Positions 39,276 through 49,403 of a stretch of 64,000 nt of DNA are shown piece by piece (the first letter of the stretch is position 1; every line of letters starts with the position of its first letter). The notes below the pieces were generated by a model that was not told the origin of the DNA, did no database searches, and worked only from the letters and a program-made list of their open reading frames with translations. The stretch lies in assembly GCF_023115445.1 (NCBI RefSeq), contig NZ_JALDUI010000003.1, positions 62,001 to 126,000 on the forward strand, in the 5' to 3' direction. The translations under genes were made by a program, and so were the position numbers. This DNA is from Streptococcus sp. oral taxon 431. GTDB taxonomy: Bacteria; Bacillota; Bacilli; Lactobacillales; Streptococcaceae.

Positions 39276-40667
39276 ATGACTAAAAAAAGAACAAATTGTA
39301 AAACAAATGACAAGAAGAAAAGAAATTTATGGATTATTGTGGGGCTTCTATTCTTCACAATCCTAACATTAGGTGCAGGTATTGCTTATAAAGTCTTGAC
39401 CAAGCAAGCTTTTGAGCAAAAAATTGAAGCACTGAAAAAAGAAAAAGATGATTCCTATTCACAAGGAAGTCAGAAAGAGAATTTTCGTAAGGGGCAGGCA
39501 GAAATCATCACCTACTATCCTATGACGGGGGACAAGGTCATTACCTCTGTTCAGGATATCATTGTAAAAGATATTACGGATAAAGTAGAAGATAAAGAAC
39601 ATTTGATTTTTTACTATTCTGAAAAAGATTCATCCTCTATCAAAGGTGTGGAGAGCCATCTTGTAAAAAAACAGGCCTATGACCTGAGTGATTCTACTGT
39701 TGTGGAATTGGAAAATACGTCGTTAGATCAGCTTTATCTTAAGGAAGATGGAACCCTGTTTACATTAGATCAGCTCTTTACAGATGCTAGCAAAGCTAAA
39801 GAGAAGTTTCTTGAGGATATCAAGTCAACACTCCTTGATAAAAAGATCGAGCAAACACTTGTAGATCAAGTAATAGCCGATTTTTCAGCTAGCGATTTAT
39901 CATCTTGGAAGTTTGCTTACAAAGATAGTCAATTGGTGTTATATCCAGTTAAAGCAACCAATAATGTAGAAGAAATAGCTTTGCCTATTTCAGACTTCTT
40001 TGATGTTGTCCAATCGTCCTATCTAACTGAAAAGGATGCAGAACTTTATAAGAAGGCTCAGGCTGAGAAAAATAAAAAAGTAGTAGCTCTTACCTTTGAT
40101 GATGGACCAGATGGAAAGACAACTCCACAAGCTTTAGATATTCTAGCCAAGTACAAGATCAAAGCAACCTTCTTTGTACAAGGAAAAAATATTTCAGGTA
40201 ATGAGTCGATCCTTAAACGTATGCAGTCTGAAGGTCATGAAGTTGGAAACCATAGCTGGAATCATCCAATTTTAACAAAACTGTCATTGGAAGATGCTAA
40301 GAAACAAATTACGGATACAGAAGATGCTATTACAAAAGTACTTGGGAAAAGCTCTAAATTGATGCGACCACCATACGGTGCAATCTCAGATGATATTCGC
40401 AATAGTCTTGATTTAAGCTTTATCATGTGGGATGTGGATAGTTTGGATTGGAAGAGTAAAAATGAAGCAGCGATTTTGACAGAAATTCAGCGTCAGGCAA
40501 GCAATGGATCTATCATTTTAATGCACGATATCCATCAGCCATCAGTAAATTCGCTTCCAAAAGTAATTGAGTATCTACAGGAACAAGGTTATAGTTTTGT
40601 GACTGTATCAGATCTACTCAACACTCGTTTGAAGCCACATGAGATTTACTATTCTCGTAACCAGTAA
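39276..40667 (+). CDS. pgdA: Peptidoglycan N-acetylglucosamine deacetylase
   Basis: A 463-residue type II membrane protein: basic N-terminus, one membrane helix (about residues 18-38), an extracellular linker and middle domain, and a C-terminal NodB/CE4 deacetylase (about 265-450). CE4 motifs are TFDDGPDG (motif 1, catalytic and metal Asp), GNHSWNHP (motif 2, metal His pair), MRPPYGA (3), WDVDSLDW (4) and LMHDIH (5). It removes acetyl groups from GlcNAc in the wall and so gives lysozyme resistance. No ribosome binding site precedes the ATG, which starts 6 nt after the -10 box. Confidence 0.95.
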   Translation: MTKKRTNCKTNDKKKRNLWIIVGLLFFTILTLGAGIAYKVLTKQAFEQKIEALKKEKDDSYSQGSQKENFRKGQAEIITYYPMTGDKVITSVQDIIVKDITDKVEDKEHLIFYYSEKDSSSIKGVESHLVKKQAYDLSDSTVVELENTSLDQLYLKEDGTLFTLDQLFTDASKAKEKFLEDIKSTLLDKKIEQTLVDQVIADFSASDLSSWKFAYKDSQLVLYPVKATNNVEEIALPISDFFDVVQSSYLTEKDAELYKKAQAEKNKKVVALTFDDGPDGKTTPQALDILAKYKIKATFFVQGKNISGNESILKRMQSEGHEVGNHSWNHPILTKLSLEDAKKQITDTEDAITKVLGKSSKLMRPPYGAISDDIRNSLDLSFIMWDVDSLDWKSKNEAAILTEIQRQASNGSIILMHDIHQPSVNSLPKVIEYLQEQGYSFVTVSDLLNTRLKPHEIYYSRNQ

Positions 40668-40716
40668 GTCACAGTAGGCAAATATTTAAAAAAATTTAAA
40701 AAAGATAGTTTTAATC

Positions 40717-40745
40717 TTGACAAGTAGGGGAAAACTTGATATCAT
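40717..40745 (+). promoter_or_regulatory. Promoter of the infC-rpmI-rplT operon
   Basis: A perfect TTGACA (40717-40722) and TATCAT (40740-40745) are 17 bases apart. Confidence 0.8.
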
Positions 40746-40751
40746 ATAAAA

Positions 40752-40908
40752 GTTGAGAAAAGCAGAAGTGAGAACTTCTCGCCTTGCGACTAACGTTGTC
40801 TGGCCCCTACGGATCAAATTTCAGAAATGAAATACAATCATGTAGTGCGGGTTTGCGTTAGCAAGTCCGCTCTTGTTTTTCTCTAAATTAAAAAAAGAGG
40901 TGAAAACC
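40752..40908 (+). promoter_or_regulatory. infC leader with transcription attenuator (L20-leader type)
   Basis: A structured leader of about 155 nt with a local hairpin GAGAAGT..ACTTCTC (approximate) at about 40766-40779 and a terminator hairpin at 40844-40880: TGCGGGTTTGC, loop GTTA, GCAAGTCCGC, then TTGTTTTT. Position and layout match the L20-sensing leaders that control this operon in Firmicutes, where L20 binding favours termination. Identity is by context, not by a covariance search. Confidence 0.75.
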
Positions 40909-41430
40909 ATAGCAAAGCAAGACTTATTCATCAATGATGAAATTCGTGTACGCGAAGTTCGCTTAATCGGTCTTGAAGGTGAGCAATTGGGTATCAAACC
41001 ACTAAGCGAAGCGCAAGCACTTGCGGACGAAGCTAATGTGGACTTGGTTCTCATTCAACCTCAAGCTAAACCTCCTGTTGCAAAAATTATGGACTACGGC
41101 AAGTTCAAATTTGAGTACCAGAAGAAACAAAAAGAGCAACGCAAGAAACAAAGCGTTGTGACCGTGAAAGAAGTTCGTTTGAGCCCAGTTATCGACAAGG
41201 GTGACTTCGAAACTAAACTTCGCAATGCTCGCAAGTTCCTTGAAAAAGGAAACAAAGTGAAGGTATCCATTCGCTTTAAGGGGCGTATGATCACCCATAA
41301 AGAGATTGGTGCAAAAGTTTTAGCCGAGTTCGCTGAAGCAACTCAAGATATTGCAATCATCGAACAACGTGCTAAAATGGATGGACGCCAAATGTTTATG
41401 CAATTGGCGCCAGCAACTGACAAAAAATAA
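40909..41430 (+). CDS. infC: Translation initiation factor IF-3, with an AUA start codon
   Basis: A 173-residue factor that keeps 30S subunits free and checks start codons. The N-domain contains [20 protein letters not shown], the linker KEQRKKQ and the C-domain the [13 protein letters not shown] stretch. I place the start at ATA (40909): the ribosome binding site AGAGGTG ends 6 nt before it, and the protein [13 protein letters not shown] then aligns with other IF-3 starts. The alternatives are a TTG at 40873, which lies within the attenuator, and a GTG at 40900, which lies within the ribosome binding site. Non-canonical infC starts (AUU in E. coli and Bacillus) let IF-3 repress itself. Confidence 0.93.
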   Translation: MAKQDLFINDEIRVREVRLIGLEGEQLGIKPLSEAQALADEANVDLVLIQPQAKPPVAKIMDYGKFKFEYQKKQKEQRKKQSVVTVKEVRLSPVIDKGDFETKLRNARKFLEKGNKVKVSIRFKGRMITHKEIGAKVLAEFAEATQDIAIIEQRAKMDGRQMFMQLAPATDKK

Positions 41431-41462
41431 TTGTCAGAAAGTTAAATAAAGGAGAAAAAATC

Positions 41463-41663
41463 ATGCCAAAACAAAAAACACACCGCGCATCAGCTAAACG
41501 TTTCAAACGTACAGGTTCTGGTGGACTTAAACGTTTCCGTGCTTACACATCTCACCGTTTCCACGGAAAAACTAAAAAACAACGTCGTCATCTTCGTAAA
41601 GCATCTATGGTGCATTCAGGAGATTTCAAACGTATCAAAGCAATGCTTACTCGCTTGAAATAA
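41463..41663 (+). CDS. rpmI: Ribosomal protein bL35
   Basis: A 66-residue basic protein, [20 protein letters not shown] at the start, of normal bL35 length. It belongs to the large subunit and lies in the conserved operon infC-rpmI-rplT, 32 bases after infC, with a strong ribosome binding site (AAAGGAGA). Confidence 0.98.
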   Translation: MPKQKTHRASAKRFKRTGSGGLKRFRAYTSHRFHGKTKKQRRHLRKASMVHSGDFKRIKAMLTRLK

Positions 41664-41714
41664 TCGCGTATTTGTAAGTAAACAATTCTAGGAAATATTT
41701 GGAGGAAATAAAAC

Positions 41715-42074
41715 ATGGCACGTGTTAAAGGTGGCGTTGTATCACGCAAACGTCGTAAACGTATTCTTAAATTAGCAAAAGGTTACTATGGAGCTAAACA
41801 CATCTTGTTCCGTACTGCAAAAGAACAAGTAATGAACTCTTACTACTATGCATACCGTGACCGTCGTCAAAAGAAACGTGACTTCCGTAAATTGTGGATC
41901 ACACGTATCAATGCGGCAGCTCGTTTGAACGGACTTTCATACTCACAATTGATGCATGGTTTGAAATTGGCTGAGATCGAAGTTAACCGTAAAATGCTTG
42001 CTGACTTGGCTGTTAACGATGCAGCAGCTTTCACAGCTCTTGCAGATGCAGCTAAAGCAAAACTTGGTAAATAA
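41715..42074 (+). CDS. rplT: Ribosomal protein bL20
   Basis: A 119-residue basic protein starting [20 protein letters not shown], with the long N-terminal helix and globular C-domain of bL20. It is needed for early 50S assembly and is the expected repressor of its own operon through the leader upstream of infC. Last gene of the operon, followed by a terminator. Confidence 0.98.
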
Positions 42075-42082
42075 TTATTCAT

Positions 42083-42114
42083 AAGACTGGTGCAAGTTTG
42101 TCCCAGTCTTTTTT
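42083..42114 (+). terminator. Terminator of the infC operon
   Basis: AAGACTGG (42083-42090) and CCAGTCTT (42103-42110) with a 12-nt loop and a T run. Confidence 0.9.
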
Positions 42115-42131
42115 AAACAAAGGAGAAAAAA

Positions 42132-42518
42132 ATGGCTTCTAAAATGCTACACACTTGTTTGCGAGTTGAAAATCTTGAAAAATCAATCGCTTTTTATCAA
42201 GATGCTTTTGGTTTTAAGGAATTGCGTCGTAGAGACTTTCCAGACTATGCTTTCACTATCGTTTATCTTGGACTTGAAGGTGATGATTATGAGTTGGAGT
42301 TGACTTACAACTATGATCACGGACCTTATGTTGTCGGTGACGGTTTTGCTCACATCGCCTTAAGCACACCTGATCTTGAGGCTCTTCATAAAGAACATAG
42401 CGACAAAGGCTATGAAGTGACAGCACCTAATGGACTTCCAGGGACTCAACCAAACTATTACTTTATCAAAGATCCAGATGGATACAAGGTAGAAGTGATT
42501 CGTGAAAATTCATTATAG
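42132..42518 (+). CDS. gloA: Lactoylglutathione lyase (glyoxalase I)
   Basis: A 128-residue VOC-fold metalloenzyme that detoxifies methylglyoxal. The metal ligands are visible in order: His in MLHTCLRV, Glu in YELELTYN, His in FAHIALS and Glu in YKVEVIREN. The N-terminal VENLEKSIAFYQDAFGF and the NYYFIKDPDGYKVE stretch are typical. It has its own ribosome binding site and a following terminator. Whether the thiol substrate is glutathione cannot be told. Confidence 0.92.
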   Translation: MASKMLHTCLRVENLEKSIAFYQDAFGFKELRRRDFPDYAFTIVYLGLEGDDYELELTYNYDHGPYVVGDGFAHIALSTPDLEALHKEHSDKGYEVTAPNGLPGTQPNYYFIKDPDGYKVEVIRENSL

Positions 42519-42525
42519 TTCCTAT

Positions 42526-42554
42526 CGAGTAGCTTGTATGCTACTCGTTTTTTT
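42526..42554 (+). terminator. Terminator of the glyoxalase gene
   Basis: Perfect arms CGAGTAGC and GCTACTCG with a 6-nt loop and seven T. Confidence 0.92.
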
Positions 42555-42595
42555 AATTTGTAGTAGAATGAAAGAAAAAGAATGGCGTCAAGGTC

Positions 42596-43234
42596 ATGAA
42601 AGTTCATGTAAAAGATGATTTTTGGCAACTATTTCCAGATGCTCAAATCTCTGTATTGGTGGTAAAAGGTCTCAACAATACTATTGATGAGAGTGACGAT
42701 CCATATTTTAAAGCTTTATTAGATGAAGGAACAAAAAAAGCCCGGACTTTTATAGCAGATGAGAATTTTACTCAGAATGAAGTGATTCAAGAATGGCGTC
42801 AGGCATTCACTAAATTCAAAACCAAAAAAGGTGCTCGTTCTTCTATTGAAGCTTTATTAAAGCGTGTGAGTCAAGGAAGAGAATTTAATCCAATAAATCC
42901 TTTGGTAGATATCTATAATAGCGTCTTACTTTCTTACGCTGTTCCTTGTGGGGAAGAGGATTTAGCTAAGATTGTTGGTGACTTCTTGGAAGAGCACGAA
43001 GGAATGAATCCTTCTTCCACTAGGGTCTGAAAGTGATGCTTCTGCATTAGCTGATGAAATGATTTATTTTGATGACCACGGTGCGGTTTGTCGCTGTTTA
43101 AACTGGCGTGAAGCCCAAAGAACCAAAACAAAGATGCTATTTTAGTCATTGAAGCTATCAATGAAGAGCAGGCATCACGAGCTCTAGAATCAATGCTAGA
43201 ATTACATACTAAAATTGAGAAATATTTTGGTGTT
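42596..43234 (+). pseudogene. Frameshifted B3/B4 tRNA-binding-domain protein
   Basis: An intact frame from 42596 to 43030 encodes 144 residues of a B3/B4-domain protein (MKVHVKDDFWQLFPDAQISV; later NPLVDIYNSVLLSYAVPCGE). After about 42988 the family sequence continues only in other frames. ARRNESFF-type codons (about 42992-43014), then PLGSESDASALADEMIYFDD (from about 43016) and NWREAQRT, and finally KDAILVIEAINEEQASRALE (from about 43132) each need a further shift. So at least three small indels are present. The remnant runs straight into a BOX element at 43235. The family edits or binds misaminoacylated tRNA-like substrates; this copy should be non-functional. Confidence 0.85.
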
Positions 43235-43339
43235 ATACTCAATGAAAATCAAAGAGCAAACTAGGAAGCTAGCTGCAGGCTGTACTTGAGTACCGCAAGG
43301 CGACGCTGACGTGGTTTGAATTTGATTTTCGAAGAGTAT
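43235..43339. repeat. BOX element (A and C parts, no B part)
   Basis: The 105-bp element has complementary ends ATACTC (43235-43240) and GAGTAT (43334-43339), and AAAATCAAA near one end matching TTTGATTTTC near the other. The segment GCAAGGCGACGCTGACGTGG is the recognisable boxA core, read on the minus strand. BOX elements are non-autonomous repeats of pneumococcus and relatives that fold into stable RNA hairpins. It lies at the 3' end of the B3/B4 pseudogene. Confidence 0.9.
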
Positions 43340-43401
43340 TAGTGGTAAGATCAGTCATTTGACAACCACAAATCCTATCCTAGAGGTAGAATAATGAATG
43401 G

Positions 43402-43434
43402 GAATCACGGTTAATTCAACTGTGGTTCTTTTTT
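43402..43434 (+). terminator. Terminator downstream of the pseudogene and BOX element
   Basis: GAATCACGGTT and AACTGTGGTTC pair fully if G-U pairs are allowed, around a short loop, and a T run follows. It was probably the terminator of the decayed upstream gene. Confidence 0.8.
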
Positions 43435-43453
43435 CTACAAGGGGAGAAAGAAA

Positions 43454-43483
43454 TTGTTTTTCTATTTTCTAAAATGGTATAAT
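43454..43483 (+). promoter_or_regulatory. Promoter of dnaE
   Basis: TTGTTT (43454-43459) and TATAAT (43478-43483), 18 bases apart, with TG extension (TGG-TATAAT). Confidence 0.65.
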
Positions 43484-43511
43484 ATAAGGAGAAAAAGGGA
43501 GGTGATAGCGA

Positions 43512-46500
43512 GTGATTGCACAACTTGATACAAAAACGGTTTATAGTTTCATGGAGAGTATGATTTCCATTCAGAAGTATGTTGACCAGGGGAAAGCATA
43601 CGGCTACTCAGCACTTGGAATCATGGATGTTGACAATCTCTATGGAGCCTATTATTTTATCAAAGAGTGCCAAAAACAGGAGATTCAGCCCTTATTAGGT
43701 CTGGAGATGACAGTTCATCATAAGGAAGAACTGATAGATCTGCGCTTTCTAGCCCTATCAAATCGTGGTTATCGAAATCTTATGAAGCTTTCGAGTCAAA
43801 AAATGACAGGTAAAAAGGAATGGACTGATTTTTCTCCTTACCTTGAAGATATTTGCATCATTGTTCCCTACTTTCAGGAAATAGTTAATTTGGATTTGGG
43901 ACATGACTACTATATCGGAGTTTATCCAGATACAGCTCAGTCGAATTTTTCTCGACCAATTCTCCCTCTTTATTGTGTTAATTCTTTCGAACCTGAGGAT
44001 TTAGAAACGCTTCAAATGCTCAAGGCGATTAAGGAAAATGTGACCTTGCGAGAGGTGGATGTTCAAGCGCAACAAGGCTTGTTTTTACCTGCTGACCGTT
44101 TAGAACAGATTTTTTTAGAGAAATTTCCACTCGCGCTTGAAAATCTGGCAAGATTAATCAAGGAAGCTTCCTATGAGATTGATAGTAGCCTCAAGCTTCC
44201 ACGCTTCAATCCAGAGAGACCAGCTGTTGAAGAGTTGCGCGAAAGAGCTATCAAGGGCTTGGAACAGAAAGGCTTACTAGATTCAGTTTATCAGGCTCGT
44301 TTGGAAGAAGAACTATCTGTGATTCATGACATGGGATTCGATGACTATTTCTTGGTTGTCTGGGATCTCTTACGTTTTGGTCGTTCTCAGGGATATTATA
44401 TGGGAATGGGACGTGGGTCTGCAGTTGGAAGTCTAGTGGCCTATGCCTTAAATATTACTGGTATTGATCCTGTAGCTAAGAATCTTATCTTTGAGCGCTT
44501 TTTAAATCGTGAACGCTATACCATGCCTGATATCGATATTGATATTCCTGATATCTATCGTCCTGAATTTATCCGCTATGTTCGTGACCGTTATGGTAGT
44601 ATTCACGCTGCTCAGATAGTCACCTACTCGACTTTTGGTGCCAAACAGGCTATCCGAGATGTTTTTAAACGGTATGGTGTTCCCGAGTACGAGTTGACAT
44701 CCATAACTAAGAAAATTGGTTTCAAAGATACCTTGACAACAGCCTATGAAGGCAATCTAGGATTTAGACAACTGATTCAAAGTAAGATTGAGTACCAAAA
44801 GGCTTTTGAAATTGCCAAGAAAATAGAAGGAGCACCACGTCAAACCTCCATTCATGCTGCGGGTGTAGTTATCAGTGATAAAAATCTAACGGACTATATT
44901 CCTCTTAAGTATGGTGAGGATATGCTCATTACCCAGTATGATGCTCATGGTGTTGAAGGAAATGGCTTGCTCAAGATGGATTTCTTGGGCTTACGAAACC
45001 TAACCTTCGCTCAAAAAATGCAGGAGCTCTTATATGAGACTCAAGGAATTCAGCTAAGAATTGAGGATATAGACCTTGAGGATAAAGAAACTTTAGCCCT
45101 CTTTGCAGCTGGAAAGACCAAGGGGATTTTTCAGTTTGAACAACCTGGTGCTATTCGCTTATTAAAGCGCGTGAAGCCTGAAAGCTTTGAAGAAGTAGTG
45201 GCAACGACTTCTCTTAACAGACCTGGAGCAAGCGACTATATCGATAACTTTGTTGCTAGAAAACATGGCAAAGAAAAGGTGACAGTTCTGGACCCAGTTT
45301 TGGAAGATATTCTGGCGCCAACCTATGGAATTATGCTTTACCAAGAACAGGTTATGCAAGTGGCACAGCGTTACGCTGGTTTCAGCCTTGGGAAGGCCGA
45401 CATTTTACGTCGTGCTATGGGGAAAAAGAATGCGGGCGAGATGCACCGAATGGAGGAAAGTTTCATCCAAGGAGCACTCGAAAAAGGTCATGGAAAAGAA
45501 CAGGCTCAGCAGGTTTTTGCTGTCATGGAAAAATTTGCTGGTTATGGTTTCAACCGATCACATGCTTATGCTTATGCGGCTTTAGCCTTCCAGCTTGCTT
45601 ACTTTAAAACACATTACCCAGAAATCTTTTATCAAGTCATGCTCAACTATGCCAGTGGAGATTATATTCTCGATGCGCTTGAAATGGGCTTTGAACTGAC
45701 ACCACTATCTATCAATACAATCCCATATCAGGATAAATTGACAGACAAGACTATTTACTTGGGACTTAAGAGTATCAAGGGGATGCCTCGAGATTTTGCC
45801 TATTGGATTATAGAGAATCGTCCTTTTAGTAGTGTCGAAGATTTTGTCACTCGCTTGCCTAAAAATTATCAGAAGTTGAGTCTTTTAACTCCCCTAGTCG
45901 AGATTGGTTTATTCGATAGTTTTGAAAAAAATCGCCAAAAAATCTTATCCAATTTACCTACTTTGTTTATTTTTGTGGAAGAATTGGGTAGTTTATTTGC
46001 AGATAATAGCTACAATTGGCTTGAGAGTGAGGATTTTACGCAAGTCGAAAAGTTTCGTAAGGAACAGGAGTGGCTTGGAGTCGGTATCAGTCCGCATCCC
46101 TTACTGATTTTAGCAAAGAATCCCCTCTATCCAATTGTGAGTTTGTCTGAACTATCTGAAGGACAGACAGCTACAGTACTCGTTGAGATAGAATCCATTC
46201 GTGTCATTCGTACTAAAAAAGGTGAAAACATGGCTTTTCTGAAAGTTAGTGATAGTAAAACGAAGCTTGAAGTCACAGTTTTTTCTGACCAGTATCGTCA
46301 ATTTAACAATCTCTTACATGAAGAAAGATTTTACTACCTTAATGGAAAAGTGCAGGCAAGAGACGGTCGCCTTCAGTTAGTATTAAATAATCTAAAAGAA
46401 GCAGTGAGTGAACGTTTTTGGATTCAGGCTGCTGATCATGAACATGATTCTGAAATTTATCATATTTTAGAACAATACAAGGGACAAATTCCTGTCATCA

Positions 46501-46613
46501 TTCGCTACGAAAATGAACAAAAAAATGTTCTGTTGCCGTGCTATTTTGTTGCAAAAGATGTTAGTTTGCAGGAATCTTTGAGTCAAATAACTATGAAAAC
46601 GATTTATCGTTAA
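43512..46613 (+). CDS. dnaE: DNA polymerase III subunit alpha (DnaE)
   Basis: A 1033-residue C-family polymerase. It starts at GTG (43512) behind GGGAGGTGA. The N-terminal PHP domain (about 1-200) is degenerate relative to active nucleases (FMESMISIQ and GIMDVDNLYG). The palm carries the catalytic aspartates in MPDIDIDIPD, with GMGRGSAVGSL upstream. Later motifs are IHAAGVVIS, LNRPGASDYI and GYGFNRSHAYAYA, and an OB fold lies near the C-terminus. In streptococci DnaE works with PolC, extending RNA primers on the lagging strand. It is 81 bases ahead of pfkA, which has its own promoter. Confidence 0.95.
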   Translation: MIAQLDTKTVYSFMESMISIQKYVDQGKAYGYSALGIMDVDNLYGAYYFIKECQKQEIQPLLGLEMTVHHKEELIDLRFLALSNRGYRNLMKLSSQKMTGKKEWTDFSPYLEDICIIVPYFQEIVNLDLGHDYYIGVYPDTAQSNFSRPILPLYCVNSFEPEDLETLQMLKAIKENVTLREVDVQAQQGLFLPADRLEQIFLEKFPLALENLARLIKEASYEIDSSLKLPRFNPERPAVEELRERAIKGLEQKGLLDSVYQARLEEELSVIHDMGFDDYFLVVWDLLRFGRSQGYYMGMGRGSAVGSLVAYALNITGIDPVAKNLIFERFLNRERYTMPDIDIDIPDIYRPEFIRYVRDRYGSIHAAQIVTYSTFGAKQAIRDVFKRYGVPEYELTSITKKIGFKDTLTTAYEGNLGFRQLIQSKIEYQKAFEIAKKIEGAPRQTSIHAAGVVISDKNLTDYIPLKYGEDMLITQYDAHGVEGNGLLKMDFLGLRNLTFAQKMQELLYETQGIQLRIEDIDLEDKETLALFAAGKTKGIFQFEQPGAIRLLKRVKPESFEEVVATTSLNRPGASDYIDNFVARKHGKEKVTVLDPVLEDILAPTYGIMLYQEQVMQVAQRYAGFSLGKADILRRAMGKKNAGEMHRMEESFIQGALEKGHGKEQAQQVFAVMEKFAGYGFNRSHAYAYAALAFQLAYFKTHYPEIFYQVMLNYASGDYILDALEMGFELTPLSINTIPYQDKLTDKTIYLGLKSIKGMPRDFAYWIIENRPFSSVEDFVTRLPKNYQKLSLLTPLVEIGLFDSFEKNRQKILSNLPTLFIFVEELGSLFADNSYNWLESEDFTQVEKFRKEQEWLGVGISPHPLLILAKNPLYPIVSLSELSEGQTATVLVEIESIRVIRTKKGENMAFLKVSDSKTKLEVTVFSDQYRQFNNLLHEERFYYLNGKVQARDGRLQLVLNNLKEAVSERFWIQAADHEHDSEIYHILEQYKGQIPVIIRYENEQKNVLLPCYFVAKDVSLQESLSQITMKTIYR

Positions 46614-46649
46614 AAATCAATGAAAATAAAAGAATTTTAACTTTAATTA

Positions 46650-46658
46650 TGGTATAAT
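46650..46658 (+). promoter_or_regulatory. Extended -10 promoter of pfkA
   Basis: TGG-TATAAT at 46650-46658; the ribosome binding site AAAGGAG follows before the ATG at 46695. Confidence 0.6.
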
Positions 46659-46673
46659 CAGTTAGAATGTTAA

Positions 46674-47702
<1,029 letters not shown>

Positions 47703-47768
47703 TCAACTTTAACTAAACTGGTAAAATGACCATAAAAGGTCAAATTATATAAAGGAGTCACAAAAATC

Positions 47769-49274
47769 ATGAACAAACGTGTAAAAATCGTTGCAACTTT
47801 GGGTCCTGCGGTAGAAATCCGTGGTGGTAAAAAATTCGGTGAAGACGGATATTGGGGTGAAAAACTTGACGTTGAAGCTTCAGCTAAAAACATTGCCCAA
47901 TTGATTGAAGCAGGAGCTAACACTTTCCGTTTCAACTTCTCACACGGTGACCACCAAGAACAAGGTGACCGTATGGCAACTGTTAAACTTGCAGAAAAAC
48001 TTGCAGGTAAAAAAGTTGGTTTCCTTCTTGATACTAAAGGACCAGAAATCCGTACTGAATTGTTCGAAGGTGAAGCTAAAGAGTACTCATACAAAACTGG
48101 TGAAAAAATCCGTGTTGCAACTAAACAAGGTATCAAATCAACTCGTGAAGTGATTGCTTTGAACGTTGCTGGAGCTCTTGACATCTATGATGACGTTGAA
48201 GTTGGTCGCCAAGTATTGGTTGACGATGGTAAACTTGGTCTTCGTGTTGTAGAAAAAGACGATGCAACTCGTGAATTTGTCGTTGAAGTTGAAAACGACG
48301 GTGTTATCGCTAAACAAAAAGGTGTAAACATCCCTAACACTAAAATTCCTTTCCCAGCTCTTGCTGAACGTGATAACGCTGATATCCGCTTCGGTCTTGA
48401 ACAAGGTATCAACTTCATCGCGATCTCATTCGTACGTACTGCAAAAGACGTTAACGAAGTTCGTGCAATCTGTGAAGAAACTGGTAACGGTCACGTTCAA
48501 TTGTTCGCTAAAATCGAAAACCAACAAGGTATCGATAACTTGGATGAAATCATTGAAGCTGCTGACGGTATCATGATCGCTCGTGGTGACATGGGTATCG
48601 AAGTACCATTTGAAATGGTTCCAGTTTACCAAAAAATGATCATCACTAAAGTGAACGCTGCTGGTAAAGTTGTTATCACTGCAACAAACATGCTTGAAAC
48701 AATGACTGAAAAACCACGTGCAACTCGTTCAGAAGTATCAGACGTATTTAACGCTGTTATCGATGGAACTGATGCTACAATGCTTTCAGGTGAGTCAGCA
48801 AATGGTAAATACCCACTTGAGTCTGTTCGTACAATGGCAACTATCGATAAGAACGCTCAAACTCTTCTTAACGAATACGGACGTTTGAACTCAGATTCAT
48901 TTGAACGTAACTCTAAGACAGAAGTTATGGCTTCAGCAGTTAAAGACGCTACAAACTCAATGGACATCAAATTGGTTGTAACTCTTACTAAGACTGGTCA
49001 CACAGCACGTTTGATCTCTAAATATCGTCCAAATGCTGATATCTTGGCATTGACATTTGACGAATTGACAGAACGTGGATTGATGTTGAACTGGGGTGTT
49101 ATCCCAATGTTGACAGAAGCTCCATCATCAACTGATGATATGTTCGAAATTGCTGAACGTAAAGCAGTTGAAGCAGGTCTTGTACAATCTGGTGACGATA
49201 TCGTTATCGTTGCAGGTGTGCCACTTGGTGAAGCAGTTCGTACTAACACAATGCGTATCCGCACTGTACGTTAA
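47769..49274 (+). CDS. pyk: Pyruvate kinase
   Basis: A 501-residue enzyme that makes pyruvate and ATP from phosphoenolpyruvate. The barrel carries VATLGPA, FRFNFSHGD, DTKGPEIRTE, KIENQQGI, MIARGDMGIEVP and TATNMLETM. The B domain is inserted at about residues 90-190, and the C-terminal allosteric domain ends VRTNTMRIRTVR. It follows pfkA, with a very strong bias to preferred codons, and is ended by a strong terminator. Confidence 0.97.
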   Translation: MNKRVKIVATLGPAVEIRGGKKFGEDGYWGEKLDVEASAKNIAQLIEAGANTFRFNFSHGDHQEQGDRMATVKLAEKLAGKKVGFLLDTKGPEIRTELFEGEAKEYSYKTGEKIRVATKQGIKSTREVIALNVAGALDIYDDVEVGRQVLVDDGKLGLRVVEKDDATREFVVEVENDGVIAKQKGVNIPNTKIPFPALAERDNADIRFGLEQGINFIAISFVRTAKDVNEVRAICEETGNGHVQLFAKIENQQGIDNLDEIIEAADGIMIARGDMGIEVPFEMVPVYQKMIITKVNAAGKVVITATNMLETMTEKPRATRSEVSDVFNAVIDGTDATMLSGESANGKYPLESVRTMATIDKNAQTLLNEYGRLNSDSFERNSKTEVMASAVKDATNSMDIKLVVTLTKTGHTARLISKYRPNADILALTFDELTERGLMLNWGVIPMLTEAPSSTDDMFEIAERKAVEAGLVQSGDDIVIVAGVPLGEAVRTNTMRIRTVR

Positions 49275-49283
49275 TCTAATATT

Positions 49284-49333
49284 AAAAAGCCTATCATATC
49301 AAGCTTTCTAGCTTGTGTGATAGGTCTTTTTTT
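49284..49333 (+). terminator. Terminator of pfkA-pyk
   Basis: CCTATCA...TGATAGG outer arms with an inner ATCAAGCTTTCTAGCTTGTG hairpin and a long T run. Confidence 0.9.
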
Positions 49334-49403
49334 GTGACGAGGGGCAAAATATATCATTTTCCTTTCAATGCTAAGGTATATATAATCAATTGAAACAAGA
49401 ATA

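Noticed and set aside
40873-40908. TTG at 40873 or GTG at 40900 as the infC start
   Set aside because: The TTG lies in the attenuator T tract without a ribosome binding site; the GTG is part of the ribosome binding site itself. The ATA at 40909 fits spacing and homology.
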